The notes: generated by a model from the sequence alone, not told the origin. 64,000 bases of DNA from an uncultured Paracoccaceae bacterium (GCA_937983405.1 CALJZN010000017.1:1-64000), one strand, 5' to 3'; positions 46,496 through 55,570 are shown, counted from the stretch's first letter. Translations and numbers: made by a program.

Positions 46496-46794
46496 TCAGC
46501 GACCCGGGCGCAGCGCCTCCGCCGCCGGGGTGAGCAGGGCGCCCGCGGCCACGGCGTCGACCAGCCGGTCGATCGGCGCGGTGGCGAGGTCGGAGGCGGG
46601 AAGGTGGCGTTCCGCCCCCCGGATGCGACCTCGAGCGCGGCGGCCCACCGGCCCATGCCCGGGCAGACGACGGCGCGCGCGCCCCGAAGCCCGATCAGCC
46701 GGTACAGGCCGGGCCCGGTGTCGCCGCCGGCCAGCACCGCGGCCGCCCGCCGGTCGGGCATCGCGCCCGGATCGAAGGCCGCACGCTCCAGCGC
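46496..46794 (-). pseudogene. Unidentified frameshifted remnant
   Basis: Two overlapping frames read like one coherent protein end. Upstream is ALERAAFDPGAMPDRRAAAV followed by GGDTGPGLYRLIGLRGARAV and CPGMGRWAAALEVASGG. After a shift at the run of six G residues (plus strand 46615-46620) the text continues ERHLPASDLATAPIDRLVDA and AVAAGALLTPAAEALRPGR before a stop. The natural amino-acid mix on both sides of the shift supports a real former gene, but I do not recognise the family. Confidence 0.4.
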
Positions 46795-47172
46795 TCAGGT
46801 TGCGGCGAACCGGGCGAAGCGGGCCGCAAGCGCCGCATCCGCCGCGATGCGCCCCGCCAGGGCGGCCGCCGCAGGCAACTCGCCATCTGCAAGGGCTGTC
46901 AACGGGGTCGCCCGCTGCGGTCGGTCGGGTGATGCGGCGGTCCCCCGTCGGGTCGGGCTTGCGGCGGCATCAGGGTCGGGGGCAGCGGCCAGCGCCCGGC
47001 GGGCGCGGCCTGTAACACGCCGACGATCACGGGCGCGGGCGCTGCCCGGGCTGACGACGACCACGACGACGGCCGCGACGACCAGAGCGACGACGACGAC
47101 CGGCACGGGCCGGGGCCGTCGCGCACCCGGGGCAACGGCCGCCGGCGCCGCCGGGCCCGCCGCTGACATCAA
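46795..47172 (-). CDS. Hypothetical small protein with one hydrophobic segment
   Basis: A 125-residue open frame with a hydrophobic, Val-rich stretch (VPVVVVALVVAAVVVVVV) and a C-terminal piece LTALADGELPAAAALAGRIA followed by ADAALAARFARFAAT. The C-terminal piece resembles the start of zinc-less anti-sigma factors (a DGELP motif followed by an ALAARFA helix), but the order is wrong for one. The DNA under the Val run is a CGACGA-type low-complexity tract. It touches the next remnant and may be part of the same decayed gene. No function is offered. Confidence 0.25.
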   Translation of the reverse strand: MMSAAGPAAPAAVAPGARRPRPVPVVVVALVVAAVVVVVVSPGSARARDRRRVTGRARRALAAAPDPDAAASPTRRGTAASPDRPQRATPLTALADGELPAAAALAGRIAADAALAARFARFAAT

Positions 47173-47425
47173 AGGTCTGCGGAACGGACGCGCGGCGAGG
47201 CGGACGCCGCGACCGCGCCGCGACGATCCGCGAGGGCGTGGCCGACCCGTGGCATCATCGCCGCCGCGATCCGGGCGCGGCCCGCCCGCCGCGGGCCGGC
47301 CTGCGGGCGAAGGCGCGGCCCGCGGGTCGCCGCCGGCCCTCGCTTGCGGCCGGCCCCGGATGCCGGCGCCGCGTGCGTGCAGGCTTTGCGGCCGCGCGCT
47401 GCGGGGCCGGGCGCCTTCGCGCCGG

Positions 47426-47443
47426 ATGTCATGCGATCGTCAT
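47426..47443 (+). promoter_or_regulatory. Pho box upstream of the pst remnant
   Basis: ATGTCAT-GCGA-TCGTCAT is a pair of 7-mers 11 bases apart, matching the CTGTCAT-N4-CTGTCAT PhoB site at 6 and 5 of 7 positions. A further perfect CTGTCAT is at 47459-47465. The site ends 83 bases before the pstS ATG. The gap 47173-47526 contains nothing else that I can identify. Confidence 0.6.
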
Positions 47444-47526
47444 CCTTCTGGGGCACGGCTGTCATCGGCCGCCGCTACCCGTAGGTGCTGCGCTGTCGGC
47501 CCGACTCAGGAGTGACAGGGGCTAGC

Positions 47527-48555
47527 ATGATTTCCATGAAAACGCCGGTTGCGGTCCAAGCCGCCGTCGCCCTCGCTGGGACGGCCGCGGCGCCCTGCGA
47601 CCGGTTCCGGGTCTTCGGCTTCTCGACCCTGTTCCCCTGCAGCCGGGCTGCGGCGGATGAGCTTGCCTACCGGCTCGGCGCTCCGGCGCCCATCGTGGAA
47701 GCGCTGGACACCGGCGGCGGCTTGCAGGCGTCCTGCCAGGGGTTCGGCGCGAGCCAGCCCGACATCACCGGCGCCGCGCGGGCGATGCCGAAGTCCGGGC
47801 GGGACCCCTGCGTGTCGAACGGCGCGATCCACATCACCGGGGCGCTGACCGGCTTTGACGGCCTGTCGATGGCGGTCTCGCGCTCGAACACCTCCGAGCG
47901 GGACATGCCCCCGGGAAAGATGGACAGGGCGCTCGGCGCGCAGGTGCGCGTGAACGGCCGGCGGGTCAACACCCCCCAGCGCAAGCGGTCGCGGATCAGC
48001 CCGCACGTCTCCGAGGTCGACATCGTCGTCATCGGCCTGCCGCCGGCCTCGGGCACCGGTGACGCGTGGGGCGAGACCGCCAGGCACAAGGGCTGCAGGC
48101 CGCTCGACGACGGCAAGTCCGGCGGCTTCGACGCCGAGCGGTTCAACGCGACCTTCGCGCGCCTGCGCCTCGAGGGCCCGTTCGGCGACGCCGGCGAGAA
48201 CGACAGCCTGATCGTGCAGCCGCCGGTCGCCGACCCGAAGGCCGCCGGCATCTTCGGCGGCTCGGTCGTCTGCGAGGACCCCGACCGGCTGAAGGGCGTC
48301 ACGCGGGACGGTCTCGAACCGAACCTCGGCACGGGCGCCGACGTTCCGCGCCCGCTCTGCCTCCACGTCAGGAACGCGCATTGCGGCGCGATCCCGCAGC
48401 TGCAAGCGATGCTCGAGGCATCCGTCTGGGACGAGGCGCTGGCGCGCGGCGGCAACCTGGCCGAGCGCGGCCTTGTGCCGCCGCCGGAGGCGGTGCGGAC
48501 CGGGATGCAGGCCGACGTGATCGGTGCCGTCCGGATGGGGCTGCCGACCGGCTGA
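47527..48555 (+). pseudogene. pstS: Phosphate-binding protein PstS, drifted but open
   Basis: The 342-residue frame follows PstS from end to end: a signal-like start (MKTPVAVQAAVALAGTAAA), FRVFGFSTLFPCS for the usual GSSTVFPF, DTGGGLQASCQGFG, PDITGAARAM, GENDSLIVQ, AGIFGGSV and ERGLVPPP at the end. No stop or frameshift is seen, but many conserved positions are replaced, for example SGTGDAWGE where an Arg is expected after SGT, and several out-of-place Cys residues. Because pstC, pstA and pstB behind it are clearly dead, I treat it as drifting. ATG at 47527 has ACAGGGG six bases upstream. A still-functional divergent binding protein is possible. Confidence 0.65.
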
Positions 48556-48640
48556 TCGCTGGTCACTGCGAAACCGTGCCGTCCGGATCCTCGGGGCGGC
48601 ACACCGACAGCGGCCTGGCCGCACCAACACGGGTCCGGTC

Positions 48641-49387
48641 GTGGGTACGGTTGCCTTCGCTCTCCTGATCGCCGCCTGGATCGCGGCCCATGCCCCGAAC
48701 CGCTGGGCCGCGGTCCGGATCCGGGCAAGCCTTGGGCGACCGCAGTGGGTGCCGGGCTTCCACGGGCGGTGCGCGCTGCTGGTGGTGCTCGTCCCGTCCT
48801 TCCTGCCGCTGATCGCGTGGCTGCCGTTCGAAACGCCGGTGATCGACGCGCTCGTCATGGGCGGCCGGCCCGAGGGCGTGCCGGACGGTCTGGGGTCGGG
48901 CGAGGTGCAGCTTGTCCTGTCCGGGATCCGGCAGATCGCCGGCGGTCGCATCTTCGGCACGCCCGAGCCGCGGAGGGTCGAGGCTGCGCAGCGCATGCTG
49001 GCGCTGCGCGAAACGTCCGAATGGCTCATGACCGGGCTCGTCGCCGCGCGGGCCGAGACGATGGTGAACGTGCTGTTCCTGGCCGCGATCCCCGGGAGGG
49101 TCGGCGGCATCCTGCTGGCCGTCAGCCGCACCATCGGCGAGACGATGATCGTCGCATTGGCCGAGGGGCTGGTCGCCAAGATGACGATCACCCCGCCCGT
49201 CAGCGTGACCACCGGGACCGTGCAGATCGTGGCGCGGCTGATCGGGGACAGCTTGTTCGACAGCCCCGGGACGCTTGCGGCCTTCGCGCTCGGCATGCTG
49301 CTGTTCGTGGTGACGCCGGGGGTCAACAGCTGCGCCCTGCGAAGCCTCGGTGCGTCCTCGCGAAATCTGCGGCCCGGGGTGGCCGGA
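48641..49387 (+). pseudogene. pstC: Phosphate permease PstC with a large internal deletion
   Basis: The frame from GTG 48641 begins with a helix (VGTVAFALLIAAWIA) and PGFHGRCALLVVLVPSFLPL, the PstC N-terminus, then VQLVLSGIRQIAGGRIF. At WLMTGLVAARAETMVNVLFL it jumps to the C-terminal ISRTIGET-type region (PGRVGGILLAVSRTIGETMI). About 249 codons remain of the 450 or more expected, so the central transmembrane core including most of the channel is missing in frame. The normal stop is also lost: the frame runs on into pstA without interruption. Such a product could not form a transporter. Confidence 0.8.
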
Positions 49388-50609
49388 ATGACCGAAGTCG
49401 GCATCCGGGGCAAGCGTCCGACCGACTGGGCTTTCGTCGATGTCGGCCGCGGGATCGGCCGGCGCCGGCCGTCGGACCTCCGGCTGAAGGCGATCGGGCT
49501 GGTGGCGAGCGGTTTCGCCTGCGCGATGTTCGCGACCCTGATCGGCTGGCTGCTGCGGCGGACGGGCCCGCAGGCCTTCCGCCGGACCCGGCCGGCCATC
49601 GACGTCGGCGACGAACCCGCCGTCCTGACCGCCGCCAACCTGCAGCGCGGCAACGCCAACGCGATCCGGGGCATCCTGCCGAACGGGGCGCGCTTTTCGG
49701 TGCGAAACCGGATCGTGGCCGATCCCTCGCCGCTCGGCCGGACGGTCACGCCGCAGCGGCCGGTCTCCGACCCCTGCCACCGGCTGCACCGGGGGCTGAT
49801 CGACCGCGAGACGCCCGCGGCGCTTTGCCGCCTGAAGGACCCCGGGATCGCGAACTTCGACCGGCCGGTTGCCCCGGGGCGCGTGTCGGGGCCGTTCAAC
49901 CGGAGGCTGCTCAGCAGCGCGGCCTCGCGCTTTCCCGGGCTTGCGGGGCTGCGCGGCGCCGTCGTGGCGCGGTTCCGGGCGCTGCTGACCTGCGTCCTGC
50001 CGTCCTTGCCCATCGGGATCGGCGCCGCGACCTACCTTGAGGGGATCGCGCCGAACAGCCGCACCTCGGCCCTGATCGAGGTGAGCCTCAACACCCTCGC
50101 CGCAGGCCCGCCGGTCCTGTTGGGCCTGCTTGCGCGCGCGGCGTCCTCGGACCGGTTCGGCTTGCCGTGCCGGGCCCCCCGGCATGGGCGGCATGACGCC
50201 GGCGCCGACGACCCTGCCCACCGTCATCGCCGCCAGCCGCGCCGCGCTTTGGTCGGTGCCGCGCCCGATCCGCGCGGCCGCCCTCGGGCCCGGGGCCTGG
50301 CGCCAGCCGGGCGTGTTCCGGCATGGTCTGCCCCCGGCGATGCCGGACTTCCTGACGGACACGATCGTCGGCCGCGCCCGGGCGCCGGGCAAGACCGCGC
50401 CGCGTCTCCCCGTCGGCACGAATGCCTTCGTGACCGCGGTGCCGGGACGCCCGTTCGACCCCTGCCCGGCGCTGCCTGCGCAGATCTTCATCCGCACCGG
50501 CAGGCCCGAGGGCAGCTTCGTCTGCCCTACCTCCGCCGCGATCCCCGTGCTGCCGATGGTCCGCGTCGCGATGCACGCGCGCGCCGTCTTCCTGCCCCAG
50601 CGCTGCTAG
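49388..50609 (+). pseudogene. pstA: Phosphate permease PstA, frameshifted
   Basis: From ATG 49388 (MTEVGIRGKRPTDWAFVDVG) the frame carries a first helix and a long periplasmic part. It reaches LPIGIGAATYLEGIAPNSRT and EVSLNTLAAGPPVLLGLL, the start of the permease core. Near 50170 the frame shifts and GMGGMTPAPTTLPTVIAASR, RAAALGPGAWRQ and TDTIVGRARAPGKTAP continue in another frame to a TAG at 50609. Each of these differs from the usual PstA text at many conserved residues (the ALGET element reads RAPGKT). It is non-functional by frameshift and by missense change. Confidence 0.82.
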
Positions 50610-50632
50610 CGGACGTGGTGCAGGGTTCCCAG

Positions 50633-51428
50633 ATGCCCAGCAAAGCCACCCCGGAGACCGCCGTGACGAGCCGGAGGAAGAAGATCGGCGCCCGCCGCGT
50701 GCAGGTCTACCCCGGCGCCACGCCCGCGCCGAACGAGGTCTTGGCGGACATCCCCGTCACGACCGTGACCGCCTTCATCGGTCCGTCGGGCTGCGGCAAA
50801 CCCGCCTTCCTGCGCCGCCTGAACCGGGTGAACGACACGATCGACATCTGCCGCCTGGAGGGCAACATCATCTCGATCGAGGGCCCGACATCTCCGACGC
50901 AAGGGTCGATCCGGTGCCTGCGCGTCCGCGTCGGGGGGGTGGTCGCGAAGCCCGATCCCTTCCCGAAGTCGGCCCGTGACAACGTCGCCGACGCGCCGCG
51001 CAGTCGCGGCCCGGCCCGCAGCAGACCCGATCTCGACAAGATCGTCGAACGCCCGCCGCGCCGCGCCGCGCCCTGGGGCAAGGCCAAGGGCCGGCCCGAT
51101 GCGCAGGGGACGGGGCCGTGGGGCGGCCGGCAGCAGCGGCTCTGCATCGCCCGCGCCTTGGCCACCTCGCCCGAGGTGCTTGCGATGGACAAGCCCTGCC
51201 CGGCGCTCGACCGTCGCGACGACCCGGATCGCAGGGCTGGTCGACGCGCTGCGCTCGCAGGTCTCGGCGGCGATCGTGGCGCCTTCGGTGCAGCAGACGG
51301 CGCGCATCGGCCACAAGACGACAGTCTTGCACCTCGGCAACCTTGTCGAGACCGGCGACACCGAACACATCTTCATCAACCCCAAGGATCCGCGGACCGA
51401 AAGCGACATCTCGGGCCGGATCGGCTGA
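50633..51428 (+). pseudogene. pstB: Phosphate-transport ATPase PstB with all catalytic motifs altered
   Basis: The alignment to PstB is unmistakable: FIGPSGCGK, RLNRVNDTIDICRLEG, KPDPFPKSARDNVA, RLCIARALATSPEVLAMD and ETGDTEHIFINPKDPRTES. Yet every catalytic motif is changed. Walker A ends GKP instead of GKS/T. The Q-loop Gln is gone (VVAKPDPFP for VFQKPNPFP). LSGGQ reads PWGGRQ. Walker B DEP reads DKP. The H-loop THSMQQ reads APSVQQ. A frameshift near 51210 separates the last 70 residues. It lies 23 bases after pstA and 10 before phoU, the normal pst order. Confidence 0.88.
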
Positions 51429-51438
51429 GGACCATCCG

Positions 51439-52155
51439 ATGACCAGCGACTCGCCCCATATCCAGAGCGTCTTTGACCGCGACCTCGAACGCATCCAGGC
51501 GCTTCTGATGCGCATGGGCGGGCTGGTCGAGGCCGCCATGTCCGATGCCGCCCGCGCGCTCGATCAGCGCGACGAGGAGCTGGCGCAGAAGGTCCGCGCC
51601 GCGGACGCCGAGGTGGACGCGCTCGAGCACCAGATCAACCAGGAATGCGCCCGCATCATCGCCCTGCGCGGCCCGAACGCGACCGACCTGCGCACGGTGC
51701 TGTCGGTGCTCAAGGTCGCCGGCAGTCTCGAGCGGATGGGCGACTATACCAAGAACGTCGCCAAGCGGGTGACGGTGCTGGCCGGGATGCCCCCCGTGGG
51801 CAACGCCGCAGGAACGCTGCGGCGGATGATGCGCACGGCCGAGCTGATGCTGAAGGACGCGCTCGACGCCTACATCCGCCGGGATGCCGAGATGGCCGCC
51901 CATGTCCGCCTTCAGGACGAGGAAGTGGACCAGATCTACAATACGCTCTTCCGCGCCTTCCTGACCCACATGATGGAGGATCCGCGCAGCATCACGCCCT
52001 TCATGCACCTGCACTTCGTTGCCAAGAACATCGAACGCATGGGCGACCACGCGACCAACATCGCCGAACAGGTGATCTATCTGGCCACGGGCGAGCTTCC
52101 GGCCGAACCGCGGCCGAAGGCCGACACCACCTCGCTGACGTCGGCGGACGGTTGA
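51439..52155 (+). CDS. phoU: Phosphate-signalling regulator PhoU
   Basis: This 238-residue protein has two three-helix PhoU repeats. The metal-binding E/DXXXD motifs are present in [15 protein letters not shown] and [16 protein letters not shown]. PhoU normally relays the state of PstSCAB to the PhoR kinase and limits phosphate uptake. Unlike the four genes before it, it has an intact frame and conserved residues throughout. ATG at 51439 follows GAGGACC and lies 10 bases after the pstB remnant. phoB and phoR are not in the window. With its transporter lost, its partner is unclear. Confidence 0.92.
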   Translation: MTSDSPHIQSVFDRDLERIQALLMRMGGLVEAAMSDAARALDQRDEELAQKVRAADAEVDALEHQINQECARIIALRGPNATDLRTVLSVLKVAGSLERMGDYTKNVAKRVTVLAGMPPVGNAAGTLRRMMRTAELMLKDALDAYIRRDAEMAAHVRLQDEEVDQIYNTLFRAFLTHMMEDPRSITPFMHLHFVAKNIERMGDHATNIAEQVIYLATGELPAEPRPKADTTSLTSADG

Positions 52156-52261
52156 TGCGGGGCCGCCCCGGCAGGACGGCCCGGCCCCCGGGGCAAGGTT
52201 GCCGCCGCACCCGTTCTGTGGCACAGATCGGGGCGAAGCGAAGTCAGCCGCGAGAGGCCCC

Positions 52262-52915
52262 ATGACCGATTTCAGCGAGCGTCGGCGGATGATGGTGGAC
52301 ACCCAGATCCGCCCGTCCGACGTGACCCGCTATCCGGTGATCGCCGCCATGCTCGCCGTCCCGCGCGAGACCTATGTGCCCATGGCGCTGCGCGAGGCCG
52401 CTTACCTGGGCGAAAACCTGCCGCTGGCGCCCGGGCGGGTGCTTCTGGCCCCGCGGACACTGGCCAAGATGCTCGATCTGCTCGAGATCGGGCGCGGCGA
52501 TGTGGTGCTCGACGTGGGCTGCGGGCTTGGCTATTCCGCGGCGGTGATCGCGCGGTTGGCCGAGACCGTCATCGCGGTCGAGGAGGATGCGGCCCTGGCT
52601 GCCGAAGCCGAAGCGCTGCTGGCGGCCGAGGGTGTGGACAATGTGGCCGTGCTGTGCGCGCCGCTGGCCGAGGGCGCCCCGCGCCATGCCCCCTATGACG
52701 CGATCACCGTGCAGGGCGCGGCCGAGGTGGTGCCCGAGGCACTGCTCGACCAGCTCAAGGACGGGGGGCGCATCGGCTGCCTGTTCGAGGAGCACCGGCT
52801 TGGCGTCTGCCGCATCGGGGTGAAGTCGGCCGGTCGGGTGGCCTGGCGCTATGGCTTCGCCGCGGGGGCGCCGGTGCTGCCGGGTTTCGCGCGGCGGCCG
52901 GCGTTCGTGTTCTAG
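52262..52915 (+). CDS. Protein-L-isoaspartate O-methyltransferase family protein
   Basis: This 217-residue SAM methyltransferase contains [21 protein letters not shown] at the start, then [15 protein letters not shown] and the SAM loop [18 protein letters not shown] (near residue 82), with [29 protein letters not shown]. This is the short alphaproteobacterial Pcm-like type found beside tolC genes. Whether it repairs isoaspartyl proteins is not certain, because some residues of the Pcm substrate pocket differ in this group. ATG at 52262 has GAGAGG six bases upstream. Confidence 0.82.
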   Translation: MTDFSERRRMMVDTQIRPSDVTRYPVIAAMLAVPRETYVPMALREAAYLGENLPLAPGRVLLAPRTLAKMLDLLEIGRGDVVLDVGCGLGYSAAVIARLAETVIAVEEDAALAAEAEALLAAEGVDNVAVLCAPLAEGAPRHAPYDAITVQGAAEVVPEALLDQLKDGGRIGCLFEEHRLGVCRIGVKSAGRVAWRYGFAAGAPVLPGFARRPAFVF

Positions 52916-52978
52916 CGGGCAGCGACCGGGCGCAAACCGGCCGCGACGACCCGCGCCGCAGGATGTGGAGGTGGACGG

Positions 52979-54391
52979 ATGGCCTGTGGATATCTCGCGC
53001 CCCTCGGGCGGATGGCCGCCGCGGTGGCGCTGGCGCTCGGCCTTGCTGCGCCGCCTGCGACGGCGCAGTCACTGACCGATGCCCTGGTGGCCGCCTATCG
53101 CAGCTCGAACCTGCTCGAGCAGAACCGCGCCCTGCTGCGCGCCGCCGACGAGGACGTGGCCCAGGCCGTCGCCACGCTGCGCCCGGTCATCACCTTTGTC
53201 GCCTCGGCCGAGCGGCGCTGGGTCACCAACGGCAGGCCCGCCACCGGCACCACCCCGGCGCGGCGCGTGACGGTCGAGGATCTGTCGGCGCAGATCGCGC
53301 TGGCGGCCGACCTGACGCTGTATGACTTCGGGCGCAGCCGGCTGGCGATCGAGGCGGCGAAGGAGACCGTTCTAGCCACCCGCGAGGGGTTGCGCGGCGT
53401 CGAGCAGCAGGTGCTGCTGAACGCGGTGTTCGCCTTCATGAATGTGCGCAACGCCACCGAATTCGTCGCGTTGCGGCGCAACAACGTCCGGCTGATCGAG
53501 CAGGAACTGCGCGCCGCCCGCGACCGCTTCGAGCTGGGCGAGGTCACCCGGACCGACGTGGCCATCGCCGAGGCGCGGCTGGCCGCCGCGCGGTCGAACC
53601 TTGCGGCCGCCGAGGGCGACCTCGCCGTGGCGCGCGAGGCCTACCGCGCCGCCACCGGCACCGACGCGGGCGCCCTGCGGGCCCCGCCCCGCCTGCCGCA
53701 GACCGCCGCCAGCCTGGCCGCGGCGCGCGAGATCGCGCTGCGCACCCATCCCACGATCCGGCAGGCGCAGCGGCAGGTGAGCGTTGCCGAACTGACCTCG
53801 CGGCGGGCCGAGGCGGGTTTCCGCGGCACGCTCAGCGCCGGCGCGCGCATCGGGCAGACCGACGACGGGCTGTCCAGCCAGAGCCTCTCGCTGACCTTCT
53901 CGCAGCCCATCTACACCGGCGGCCGCATCTCGTCGCTGCACCGCCAGTCGCTGGCGCGGCTCGACGCGGCGCGCGCCGCCCTGCAGCAGGCGGCGGTCGT
54001 GGTGGCGCGCGATGTCGGCCAGGCCTGGGCCGAGCTCGATGTCGCCCGCGCCCGGATCGAGGCGTCGAACCGCCAGATCGCGGCGGCGCAGACCGCCTAT
54101 GACGGCGTGCGCGAGGAGGCGACGCTGGGCGCGCGCACCACGCTCGACGTGCTGAACGCCGAGCAGGAGCTGCTCGACGCCCGCGCCAGCCGCATCGCGG
54201 CCGAGACCGCGCAATACATCGCCGTCTATCAGCTTCTGGCGGCCATGGGGCTGATGACGGTCGAGCATCTGGGCCTCGGTATCCCGACCTACGACCCCGA
54301 GGCCTATTACAATGCCGTGCGCGCGGCGCCGGCCACGACACCGCAGGGGCAGGCGCTGGACCGCGTGCTCTCGGCCATCGGGCGCAACTGA
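52979..54391 (+). CDS. tolC: TolC family outer-membrane channel protein
   Basis: This 470-residue protein has a signal peptide (cleavage near TAQS, about residue 30) and two TolC repeats of long alpha-helical coiled coil with beta segments. LSLTFSQPIYTGGRI is the typical YTGG strand turn of the second repeat, and LTLYDFGRSRLAIEAAKE that of the first. It forms the trimeric tunnel of type I secretion and multidrug efflux. ATG at 52979 has TGGAGG upstream. The Pcm-like gene 63 bases upstream is a common partner; no inner-membrane pump is adjacent. Confidence 0.9.
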   Translation: MACGYLAPLGRMAAAVALALGLAAPPATAQSLTDALVAAYRSSNLLEQNRALLRAADEDVAQAVATLRPVITFVASAERRWVTNGRPATGTTPARRVTVEDLSAQIALAADLTLYDFGRSRLAIEAAKETVLATREGLRGVEQQVLLNAVFAFMNVRNATEFVALRRNNVRLIEQELRAARDRFELGEVTRTDVAIAEARLAAARSNLAAAEGDLAVAREAYRAATGTDAGALRAPPRLPQTAASLAAAREIALRTHPTIRQAQRQVSVAELTSRRAEAGFRGTLSAGARIGQTDDGLSSQSLSLTFSQPIYTGGRISSLHRQSLARLDAARAALQQAAVVVARDVGQAWAELDVARARIEASNRQIAAAQTAYDGVREEATLGARTTLDVLNAEQELLDARASRIAAETAQYIAVYQLLAAMGLMTVEHLGLGIPTYDPEAYYNAVRAAPATTPQGQALDRVLSAIGRN

Positions 54392-54404
54392 CGCGCGCAA
54401 GGGC

Positions 54405-54433
54405 TTGTGGTGAACAAGGGCCGCGGCTACGAT
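54405..54433 (+). promoter_or_regulatory. Probable sigma-70 type promoter for the PopZ-like gene
   Basis: TTGTGG (54405-54410) and TACGAT (54428-54433) are separated by 17 bases. The predicted start lies about 20 bases before the ATG at 54462, just ahead of the GGGAGG ribosome site. Confidence 0.45.
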
Positions 54434-54461
54434 CTGTGGCTGTCGTGACAGGGAGGCGCAG

Positions 54462-55133
54462 ATGTCCGATCCGTTGACGCGGGCCGAGATCGAGGATGTG
54501 CTGTCCTCCATCCGACGCCTGGTGTCCGAGGAGGGTCGCAGCGCGGCACCGCCGCGGCCGCCCGGGCCCGCCGCCGCCGCCGCCGGCCGGCTGGTCCTGA
54601 CGCCGGCACAGCGCGTGGGCGATGCGGCGCCGTCCGCCCCTGCCGCAGATCGCGACGCGACGATCCGCGATGCCGCGCGCCGGCTGGCCGATGCCCGGGT
54701 GGCTGCCGTGGCGGCGGCACAGGTGACGGGCCCCGCGGTGGCCGATCCTTCGGCCGCACGGGGGGCCTCGGCGCTGGAGGAGACCATCGCCGAACTCGAG
54801 GCCGCCGTTGCCGCCGCGGGCGATGACTGGGAGCCCGACGGCAGCGAGCGCGCCGCGGCGCCGGCTTCGGCAGCTGCGGCCCCGGCGGTGGCCACCGCGG
54901 CGGCCCGGGCGGGGAACGTCCACAGCCTTGCCGTTCTGCGCCGACCGCCGGCCGACCTCGCCCCGGCGCCAGAGATCCCGGACGGCCTGGACGAGGCGTC
55001 GCTGCGCGACCTCGTGGCCGAGATCGTGCGGGAAGAGCTTCAGGGCGCCCTGGGCGAGCGCATCACGCGCAACGTGCGCAAGCTTGTCCGCGCCGAGGTT
55101 GCCCGGGCGCTGGCCAGCCGCCAGTTCGACTGA
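54462..55133 (+). CDS. DUF2497/PopZ-like protein
   Basis: This 223-residue protein has an N-terminal motif DPLTRAEIEDVLSSIRRLVSEE, like the SMEEILASIRRIISEE helix of DUF2497/PopZ proteins. A long Ala/Pro-rich disordered middle follows. The C-terminal helical block is LDEASLRDLVAEIVREELQG and then GERITRNVRKLVRAEVARAL. PopZ-type proteins assemble at the cell pole and recruit partners through the N-terminal helix. The layout fits, but sequence identity is too low to claim orthology. It has its own promoter-like element and a hairpin after the stop. Confidence 0.7.
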   Translation: MSDPLTRAEIEDVLSSIRRLVSEEGRSAAPPRPPGPAAAAAGRLVLTPAQRVGDAAPSAPAADRDATIRDAARRLADARVAAVAAAQVTGPAVADPSAARGASALEETIAELEAAVAAAGDDWEPDGSERAAAPASAAAAPAVATAAARAGNVHSLAVLRRPPADLAPAPEIPDGLDEASLRDLVAEIVREELQGALGERITRNVRKLVRAEVARALASRQFD

Positions 55134-55165
55134 CCGGCGCGGCACGGCGCCGTCTGCAACGGCAA

Positions 55166-55189
55166 CGCCCCGGACGAAGGTCCGGGGCG
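55166..55189. terminator. Hairpin between the convergent PopZ-like and DUF6280-like genes
   Basis: A 10-bp perfect stem (CGCCCCGGAC with GTCCGGGGCG) closes a GAAG tetraloop 32 bases after the stop at 55133 and 60 bases past the stop of the opposite gene. It probably acts in both directions; no T run is present. Confidence 0.6.
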
Positions 55190-55249
55190 CCCAGTTCGCA
55201 GACATCGCGTTGTGACGGTCACCCCGGCGACGCGGGCGCGCGCCCCGGC

Positions 55250-55570
55250 TCAGGCCGCCTCGGCCTCCTGCTGGGCGGCGCGACGCTCGCTTTCCTCGCG
55301 CGACAGCGCGACCGAGGTGCGCACGCCCTTGCCGACGAACTCCATCAGCCCCTTCACGACCCGCTCGTTGGGGTCGATCCCGGCGCAAGTCAGCACCTCG
55401 CGCCCGTCGCGCGAGCGCGCCCACCGGGCGATCTGTTCCGGCCCGTTGCCGTATTTCTTGTCATCCGCGATCGCGTCGTCGAGCGCAGCCAGCACCACCG
55501 CGGCGAACAGCTTGCGCGAGCGCTGCCCCTGCTCGAAGTTGAACGCAGTCGCATCTACACGGTCGTTCAT
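55250..55570 (-). CDS. Conserved small alphaproteobacterial protein (DUF6280-like)
   Basis: This 106-residue protein contains VDATAFNFEQGQRSRKLFAA, ADDKKYGNGPEQIARWARSR and GREVLTCAGIDPNERVVKGL, a strongly patterned sequence that I recall as conserved among Rhodobacterales and named DUF6280; the name should be checked. It is mostly helical, without signal or membrane segment. Function is unknown. ATG at 55570 is chosen because GGGGAC lies seven bases upstream; in-frame Met codons at 55588 and 55603 are alternatives. Confidence 0.72.
   Translation of the reverse strand: MNDRVDATAFNFEQGQRSRKLFAAVVLAALDDAIADDKKYGNGPEQIARWARSRDGREVLTCAGIDPNERVVKGLMEFVGKGVRTSVALSREESERRAAQQEAEAA

Noticed and set aside
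47041-47105. CGACGA tract as a possible microsatellite regulator
   Set aside because: It is imperfect and short; no promoter or conserved gene start was found beside it.
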